Shown here: piece after piece, positions 1 through 3,819 of the stretch | Layout of the letters: the number at the start of each line of letters is the position of its first letter | Numbering within the stretch: the first letter of the stretch is position 1 | From: an uncultured Clostridia bacterium | Lineage (GTDB): Bacteria > Bacillota > Clostridia > Peptostreptococcales > Anaerovoracaceae | Length of the DNA stretch: 5,795 nt | NCBI GenBank assembly: GCA_946402595.1 | Contig: CAMIWY010000104.1 | Coordinates: forward strand, 1-5,795 | Direction: 5' to 3' | The notes under the pieces: generated by a model | Databases searched by the model: none | Told to the model about the DNA's origin: nothing | Seen by the model: the letters and a program-made list of their open reading frames with translations, nothing else | Made by a program: the position numbers and the translations under genes

Positions 1-484
1 GTCCGGCAAGTGTCCGGCATCTTACAGCTGACAGCTGGTCTGCATCACCTGTCACAGCTATCACTCTTGTTGCAGGTGTTATGGCCCCTGTATCTCCTGA
101 CCAGGCAGAATAGACAATAGACAGCTCTGCCATTATCGATATCAGACTGCTGTACTTGAAGATCATCCGGCAGCCTGCTTCGGGCATATTCTCCTTTATA
201 TAGTTCTCAGTTCTCCCGTCCTGCCCGTTCCCATTGTCCTTGTATACCGGCCTGAGACCGGCCCTCCCGACGGGAACAGGCGACAGGAAAAGCGTGCGGC
301 CTTTTATCTTCGACAGGGATTTGCTCTCTATCTCTGACGGAAGTATGTCAGTCAGAATGACAGCATCTTTTCTGATGCTCCCAGATCCTGCGATCTCAAT
401 GAATACGTCTTTATCCATGTCTGCTATCATCTCGATCAGAGCATCGCGGTATTCAGTATCGCGTATCATCATTCCGACTCTCAT
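1..484 (-). CDS. N-terminal part of a TadZ/CpaE-like (receiver-like plus ParA/MinD-like) protein, truncated by the window edge
   Basis: An open frame of 161 codons runs from an ATG at 484 off the left edge without a stop. The start is set by AAAGGAG eight bases upstream. The protein begins MRVGMMIRDTEYRDALIEMI, then has an acidic stretch with VILTDILPSEIE (about residues 43-54) that fits the beta-strand and Asp of a response-regulator-like fold. A low-complexity linker rich in Gly, Asn and Asp follows (about 82-94), then FKYSSLISIMAELSIVYSAW (about 109-128). Just before the edge comes RVIAVTGDADQLSAV, where a ParA/MinD protein would carry its Walker A loop. This order matches TadZ/CpaE proteins, which help place Tad/Flp pili, but the P-loop Gly and Lys residues are not seen here. 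The assignment is by pattern memory, not alignment; a clade-specific protein of unknown role is possible. It is a separate unit downstream of hflX. Confidence 0.5.
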   Translation of the reverse strand, partial: MRVGMMIRDTEYRDALIEMIADMDKDVFIEIAGSGSIRKDAVILTDILPSEIESKSLSKIKGRTLFLSPVPVGRAGLRPVYKDNGNGQDGRTENYIKENMPEAGCRMIFKYSSLISIMAELSIVYSAWSGDTGAITPATRVIAVTGDADQLSAVRCRTLAG

Positions 485-492
485 ACGGCTCA

Positions 493-499
493 CTCCTTT
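493..499 (-). promoter_or_regulatory. Shine-Dalgarno site of the 1-484 gene
   Basis: On the minus strand AAAGGAG lies eight bases before the ATG at 484. It is a near-consensus site and is the main reason for choosing this start. Confidence 0.8.
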
Positions 500-509
500 C
501 CGTATGGAG

Positions 510-538
510 AATATAACCCAGCAGAAACTTCATTTCAG
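510..538 (-). promoter_or_regulatory. Candidate sigma-A promoter for the 1-484 gene
   Basis: On the minus strand CTGAAA (533-538) is followed after exactly 17 bases by TATATT (510-515). The matches to consensus are four of six and five of six. Predicted transcription start is near 503, giving a leader of about 19 bases that contains the ribosome binding site. Its place just after the terminator-like hairpin at 559-590 supports an independent transcript. Confidence 0.45.
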
Positions 539-558
539 TACAGATTTCGGCATCAAAA

Positions 559-590
559 TAACGCCGGAATCCATTGGATTTCCGACGTTT
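559..590 (-). terminator. Probable intrinsic terminator downstream of hflX
   Basis: The arms 560-572 and 576-589 pair over 13 positions around a three-base loop, with one bulged base. The 564/585 pair is a mismatch if read on the plus strand but a G-U wobble in minus-strand RNA, so the stem suits the hflX direction. It is followed on the minus strand by ATTTTG, a short U-run. It lies about 75-105 bases after the hflX stop codon. The short U-run keeps confidence moderate. Confidence 0.45.
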
Positions 591-620
591 TGCGTTTAAT
601 TTACCAGTTATTTCAGTCTA

Positions 621-642
621 CAGGCAGTTTTAGCTCTGCCTG
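621..642 (-). other. Short perfect hairpin just after hflX
   Basis: CAGGCAG (621-627) and CTGCCTG (636-642) form a perfect seven-base stem around an eight-base loop, about 20 bases beyond the hflX stop. No U-run follows in either direction, so it is more likely a 3'-end stabilising stem than a terminator. The rest of 591-662 shows nothing recognisable. Confidence 0.35.
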
Positions 643-662
643 AAGGTCTCTGTCTTATCCTG

Positions 663-1925
663 TTATCTCTTTCCTGTCAGCCCTCTCTTATCTGCAAGTG
701 CCCTCGGAACATACGCCTTAACGTGTGTACCGTCTTCTTCGAACTCTTCGCTGAGAAGCTGTCCGTACTTCCTGATCTCTGCGATGACTGAAGCATCCTT
801 ATACGAAATGACAGTGTCGATCATAACGCGGCTCTTTTTCAGTATCTCAGTAAGGGCATCATAGAAGTCATCTAGCCCCATTCCGGTACGCGCAGATATC
901 TTTACAGAGGCATCAGCCTCAAAGTCCCTGTACGCCCCGTCAGTCAGATCACACTTGTTCCATACAGTGATGACAGGCTTTCCTGTTATTTCCAGCTCCT
1001 TCAGCGTATCCCTGACGACCTTCATGTGAAGTTCTGAGTTCTCATCTGAAGCATCAACGACCTGCACGATGATATCCGCGTATTTTGCCTCCTCAAGCGT
1101 ACTTCTGAAAGCATCTATAAGATTGTGCGGGAGCTTGTTAATGAATCCTACTGTATCTGTGAAAAGGACTGTCTGTCCGTCAGGCAAAACGGCAGTCCTC
1201 GTGGTCGGATCGAGCGTCGCGAACAGCTTGTCCTCCGACAGGACCGCAGAAGAAGTCAGCCTGTTCAGGAGCGTGGACTTTCCGGCATTCGTATAGCCGA
1301 CAATAGCTGCCGTTGGCACCGCGTTCGATGACCGCTTCTTGCGGGTCGTATCCCTGGCACGCTTCATGTCATCTATCTCGTCCGAGAGTATCTTGATCCG
1401 CTTCTGTATCACACGCCTGTCGGTCTCGAGCTTGGTCTCGCCCGGACCTCTCGTTCCGATGCCCGCGCCCAGCCTGGAAAGAGCATCTCCCATGCCTCTC
1501 AGCCTGGAGTACCGGTACTTGAGCTGCGCGATCTCTACCTGCGTTTTGCCCTCTCTGGTTGTCGCATGAGCTGCAAAAATATCCAGTATAAGCATGGTCC
1601 TGTCGAGGACCTTGGCATCTATAAGGTCGGACAGATTCCTGAGCTGCGACGGAGACAGCTCGTCATCGCATATGATTCCAGCCGCCTCCTGGACCTCCAG
1701 CATATCACGGATCTCGAGCGCTTTGCCCTTTCCGATATACGTGCCTCTGTCAGGATGCTGCAGATTCTGCACCACCTGGCACGCAGTCTCGCCGCCTGCA
1801 GTATCCAGAAGCTCTGCCAGCTCATCGAGCGATGTCCATGCCTTCTCCTCATCGCCCGTCGCAACAGCTACAAGGATGTAGCGCTCCGCCTTTTCAATTC
1901 TATCGTCGATATCATTAATACTCAT
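663..1925 (-). CDS. hflX: GTPase HflX
   Basis: A 420-residue protein, the usual length for HflX, a GTPase that binds the 50S subunit and in E. coli splits stalled ribosomes under heat or antibiotic stress. The N-terminal HflX domain shows TYIGKGKALEI (62-72) and DRTMLILDIFAAHATTREGK (108-127), followed by the family signature GTRGPGETKLE (157-167). The GTPase domain has every G motif: G1 GYTNAGKS (210-217), G2 within PTTR (240-243), G3 DTVGF (257-261), G4 NKCD (323-326) and G5 SARTG (344-348). Between domains lies a charged helical linker (about 168-200). The ATG at 1925 is chosen because MSINDIDDRIEKAERYILVA fits the family's N-terminus; the frame stays open upstream to a TTG at 2012, but that extension would overlap the divergent gene and has no ribosome binding site. 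The ATG itself has no clear Shine-Dalgarno site. It is transcribed alone, divergently from the DUF3810 gene. Confidence 0.96.
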   Translation of the reverse strand: MSINDIDDRIEKAERYILVAVATGDEEKAWTSLDELAELLDTAGGETACQVVQNLQHPDRGTYIGKGKALEIRDMLEVQEAAGIICDDELSPSQLRNLSDLIDAKVLDRTMLILDIFAAHATTREGKTQVEIAQLKYRYSRLRGMGDALSRLGAGIGTRGPGETKLETDRRVIQKRIKILSDEIDDMKRARDTTRKKRSSNAVPTAAIVGYTNAGKSTLLNRLTSSAVLSEDKLFATLDPTTRTAVLPDGQTVLFTDTVGFINKLPHNLIDAFRSTLEEAKYADIIVQVVDASDENSELHMKVVRDTLKELEITGKPVITVWNKCDLTDGAYRDFEADASVKISARTGMGLDDFYDALTEILKKSRVMIDTVISYKDASVIAEIRKYGQLLSEEFEEDGTHVKAYVPRALADKRGLTGKR

Positions 1926-1928
1926 GCC

Positions 1929-1944
1929 TGTATGATAGCATACA
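1929..1944. promoter_or_regulatory. 16-bp inverted repeat, possible operator over the hflX -10 box
   Basis: TGTATG (1929-1934) and CATACA (1939-1944) are perfect inverted half-sites separated by four bases. The element covers the proposed hflX -10 box and lies 4 bases before its ATG. A dimeric repressor bound here would block hflX transcription. The half-sites do not match a regulator I can name with confidence. Confidence 0.4.
1932..1940 (-). promoter_or_regulatory. Candidate extended -10 promoter of hflX
   Basis: On the minus strand TGC precedes TATCAT (1932-1937), giving an extended -10 with five of six matches. Only six bases separate it from the ATG at 1925, so transcription would start at or near the A of the start codon. 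No good -35 is found at normal spacing. A perfect TTGACA (1950-1955) lies only 12 bases from this -10 box. Confidence 0.4.
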
Positions 1945-1948
1945 AAAG

Positions 1949-1978
1949 CTGTCAAATTCTCGACTGTTAGAGTAAAAT
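1949..1978 (+). promoter_or_regulatory. Candidate promoter of the DUF3810 gene
   Basis: TAAAAT (1973-1978, five of six matches) is preceded at 18 bases by CTGTCA (1949-1954, four of six). The ATG at 1988 is nine bases past the -10 box, so the leader would be absent or only a few bases long. No Shine-Dalgarno site is present before the ATG, which is consistent with that reading. Confidence 0.4.
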
Positions 1979-1987
1979 CTGAATAGT

Positions 1988-3100
1988 ATGGATAAGCAGA
2001 ACCACAGTGCAAAACGTTTATTATGTATATCGGTCATATTCCTCGCAGCTGCGGGGGTCCTTTCTGCTGCGTCTAGGATGGTTCCCGGGTTCGCGCAGTG
2101 GTACAGCACGACCGTATATCCTGTTATTCAGGGCACCCTTGGCAGAGTAGCCGGGCTGGCATCCTTTTCAGTTGCAGAGATGCTGTGCGTCCTTCTTCCT
2201 GTACTTATAGTCATTGATCTGATAGCAATTATTCGTAGATCCCGGAGTGTCAGTGGTTCTCATCCGCTGAGACGTTTTGCCCTGCACCTGTTGACACTCA
2301 TATCTGTCCTTATATTCATGTACGAAGCAAACTGCGGTGTGAATTACTACAGAGATCCGTTCGTTGACAGAGAAGCTTTCGAGGCAGCAGAATTCACGGA
2401 AGAAGACCTGACAGGATTCTGCGAGCTGTCGGTTAGCAAGCTGCAGGAAAACCAGGAAACAGTCCTCAGCGGTTCTGATGATCAGTTCATCTATCCGGAT
2501 AAGACGGCTATATTAGAAGAAGCGATCCGCTCCATGAAAGGATTGTCAGAGCAGACTTCTACCTCTTTCAGTGATTACAATTCCCTTGCAGGTTTCTATC
2601 CGCAGCCAAAATATCTCACATTCATGTCCCGGCTCTTCTCAAGCATGGGCGTGAGCGGCATATATTCGCCTTTCACGGTCGAAGCCAACGTAAATAGTGA
2701 GATGACCGGTCTTGAGAAACCATTCACCTCATGCCACGAATTATCCCATCTGAAGGGATTCATGAATGAAGGCGAGGCCAATTACATAGGATGGCTTGCA
2801 TGCATCAATTCTGATGATCCTGCCTTCAACAGAAGCGGCTGGATCATCGCCTGGATCTACGCCGGCAATTCACTCTACAGCATAGACCCGGACAAGTATT
2901 CCGAACTACGCAAAAAGCTCCCTGATGATGTCATCAGAGAGCTTGATGAAAACCGTGAGTTCTGGCAGTCACATGAGACACGTGCATCGGAAGTCCAGGA
3001 CCATGTGAATGATGCTTACCTCAGGTCCAACGGTCAGAAGGAAGGCATACAGACATACGGCCAGCTTACCACGCTGATGCTCATGTGGTATACAGAATAA
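1988..3100 (+). CDS. DUF3810-family membrane protein with HExxH metallopeptidase-like site
   Basis: A 370-residue protein with three likely membrane helices near the N-terminus, about residues 11-29, 62-82 and 97-115. The third is followed by CGVNYYRDPF, which fits the GLNYYR-type motif of DUF3810. The large C-terminal part carries TSCHELSHLKGF with H250, E251 and H254 in an HExxH arrangement, then NEGEANYIGWLA with E261 and E263, so a zinc site of gluzincin type is plausible (third ligand E263 or E261). Function and substrate of the family are unknown to me; a membrane-bound protease is an inference. The ATG at 1988 is the first start after an in-frame TAA at 1973 and places a short basic segment before helix 1. 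No ribosome binding site precedes it. It is divergent from hflX and convergent with pduL, so it is probably monocistronic. Confidence 0.85.
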   Translation: MDKQNHSAKRLLCISVIFLAAAGVLSAASRMVPGFAQWYSTTVYPVIQGTLGRVAGLASFSVAEMLCVLLPVLIVIDLIAIIRRSRSVSGSHPLRRFALHLLTLISVLIFMYEANCGVNYYRDPFVDREAFEAAEFTEEDLTGFCELSVSKLQENQETVLSGSDDQFIYPDKTAILEEAIRSMKGLSEQTSTSFSDYNSLAGFYPQPKYLTFMSRLFSSMGVSGIYSPFTVEANVNSEMTGLEKPFTSCHELSHLKGFMNEGEANYIGWLACINSDDPAFNRSGWIIAWIYAGNSLYSIDPDKYSELRKKLPDDVIRELDENREFWQSHETRASEVQDHVNDAYLRSNGQKEGIQTYGQLTTLMLMWYTE

Positions 3101-3101
3101 T

Positions 3102-3130
3102 GTGTCAAAAAGGACCATCCTCAGTGACAC
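3102..3130. terminator. Hairpin between convergent genes, possible bidirectional terminator
   Basis: GTGTCA (3102-3107) pairs with TGACAC (3125-3130), and AGGA (3111-3114) pairs with TCCT (3118-3121) around the loop CCA. The two stems are separated by matching three-base internal loops, so the structure is symmetrical. It fills the 29-base gap between the two stop codons and touches the last base of pduL. No U-run follows in either direction, so termination is uncertain. Confidence 0.3.
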
Positions 3131-3705
3131 TATTCAACTACGAATCCGTCTGTTGTGCCATCCATACCAGCTGCATTTCCCTCGTCTGTATCTATGTGCA
3201 TGATAGCAAGGGACTCTTCAGGGTTGGTGCGGATGACAACGTCGTCGAATATAAGTGAGCGCTCAGCGGTCTTGATGCTGACTTTGACGATGTCGTTCTT
3301 CTTTACTCCCCATTCTGCTGCTTCTCTCTCGCATACATGGATGTGCCTCTTGGCGATGATAGCGCCTTCCTCTGCTTCGTATTCACCGCAGTCACCGATG
3401 ATCTTAATTGGCGCACTGCCTTTGGTATCTCCGGAGATACGGATCGGAGGCTCGACGCCGAGCTTGCGTGCATCCGTCTTCGAGAGCTCTATCTGAGTAG
3501 GTCTGTAAGGTCCGAGAATAGCGACTCTATGCATCTCGCTCTTAGGCCCGACAAGAGTAACTCTTCTTGCATCTACGAATGCCCCGCCGCCGGTCAGATT
3601 CTTGACCGAAGTCATCTCTGCATCTTCACCGAAAAGCTTTTTATAAACGTCCTCCGGAAGATGGACATGTCTAGCTGAAATCTCTACACTTACTTTCTTT
3701 TCCAT
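3130..3705 (-). CDS. pduL: PduL-type phosphate propanoyltransferase (phosphotransacylase)
   Basis: A 191-residue enzyme of the PduL family, which interconverts acyl-CoA plus phosphate and acyl-phosphate plus CoA (acetyl or propanoyl) with metal bound by histidines. The two half-domains each carry the diagnostic histidine pair: SARHVHL with H13 and H15, and KRHIHV with H121 and H123. H170 in MHIDTDEGNAAG supplies the further conserved His. VTLVGPK (49-55) and LGPYR (64-68) are also typical. The ATG at 3705 is chosen because AAAGGA lies seven bases upstream; a TTG at 3726 in frame would swallow that site. The protein starts almost directly at the first beta-strand, so it lacks the N-terminal helix that targets microcompartment PduL proteins. 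No shell or diol/ethanolamine genes are near. A free cytosolic role with acetate kinase is likely but inferred. Confidence 0.93.
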   Translation of the reverse strand: MEKKVSVEISARHVHLPEDVYKKLFGEDAEMTSVKNLTGGGAFVDARRVTLVGPKSEMHRVAILGPYRPTQIELSKTDARKLGVEPPIRISGDTKGSAPIKIIGDCGEYEAEEGAIIAKRHIHVCEREAAEWGVKKNDIVKVSIKTAERSLIFDDVVIRTNPEESLAIMHIDTDEGNAAGMDGTTDGFVVE

Positions 3706-3712
3706 ACTGATA

Positions 3713-3718
3713 TCCTTT
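3713..3718 (-). promoter_or_regulatory. Shine-Dalgarno site of pduL
   Basis: AAAGGA on the minus strand lies seven bases before the ATG at 3705. It decides the start in favour of this ATG over the upstream in-frame TTG. Confidence 0.8.
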
Positions 3719-3724
3719 CTGCGC

Positions 3725-3770
3725 AAAAATGAGGGACTGGTCCATCTAATTGATTTACCAGTCCCTCATT
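3725..3770 (-). terminator. Perfect 14-bp hairpin with T-run: terminator of the surface-protein gene and/or leader hairpin of pduL
   Basis: The arms 3728-3741 and 3757-3770 are perfectly complementary over 14 bases around a 15-base loop. In the minus direction the stem runs into five Ts (3729-3725, the first two inside the stem) and then GCGC, the form of an intrinsic terminator. It stands 50 bases beyond the stop codon of the large surface protein, so it probably ends that transcript. It is also only about 20 bases before the pduL ATG and lies downstream of the pduL promoter, so it may act on pduL too. Confidence 0.8.
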
Positions 3771-3771
3771 A

Positions 3772-3800
3772 ATTGTAACGCTATATCCGTCCTTTGTCTA
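3772..3800 (-). promoter_or_regulatory. Sigma-A promoter of pduL
   Basis: On the minus strand TAGACA (3795-3800) and TACAAT (3772-3777) are separated by exactly 17 bases, each matching consensus at five of six positions. The predicted start is near 3765, inside the left arm of the following hairpin. The leader would then be about 60 bases, beginning GGGACTGGT, which pairs with ACCAGTCCC further down. Confidence 0.65.
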
Positions 3801-3819
3801 CGGAAGAATTACATGCAGG

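Noticed and set aside
1..19. Direct repeat GTCCGGCA (1-8 and 12-19)
   Set aside because: It is short, inside the coding frame of the truncated gene, and too small to mark an insertion or attachment site.
234..599. Plus-strand open frame of 121 codons opposite the TadZ/CpaE-like gene
   Set aside because: It has no family resemblance and lies antisense to a gene with a good start; its end crosses the terminator hairpin. It is a shadow frame.
1950..1955. Perfect TTGACA on the minus strand as the hflX -35 box
   Set aside because: At a spacing of 17 the -10 position reads TACAGG, only three matches, and transcription would begin inside the coding sequence; the better -10 box is only 12 bases away. 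It may be chance.
1926..2012. Upstream extension of hflX to a TTG at 2012
   Set aside because: It has no ribosome binding site, overlaps the divergent gene, and adds 29 residues that do not resemble HflX N-termini.
3706..3726. Upstream TTG start for pduL at 3726
   Set aside because: The extension would cover the AAAGGA ribosome binding site, which is correctly spaced for the ATG at 3705.
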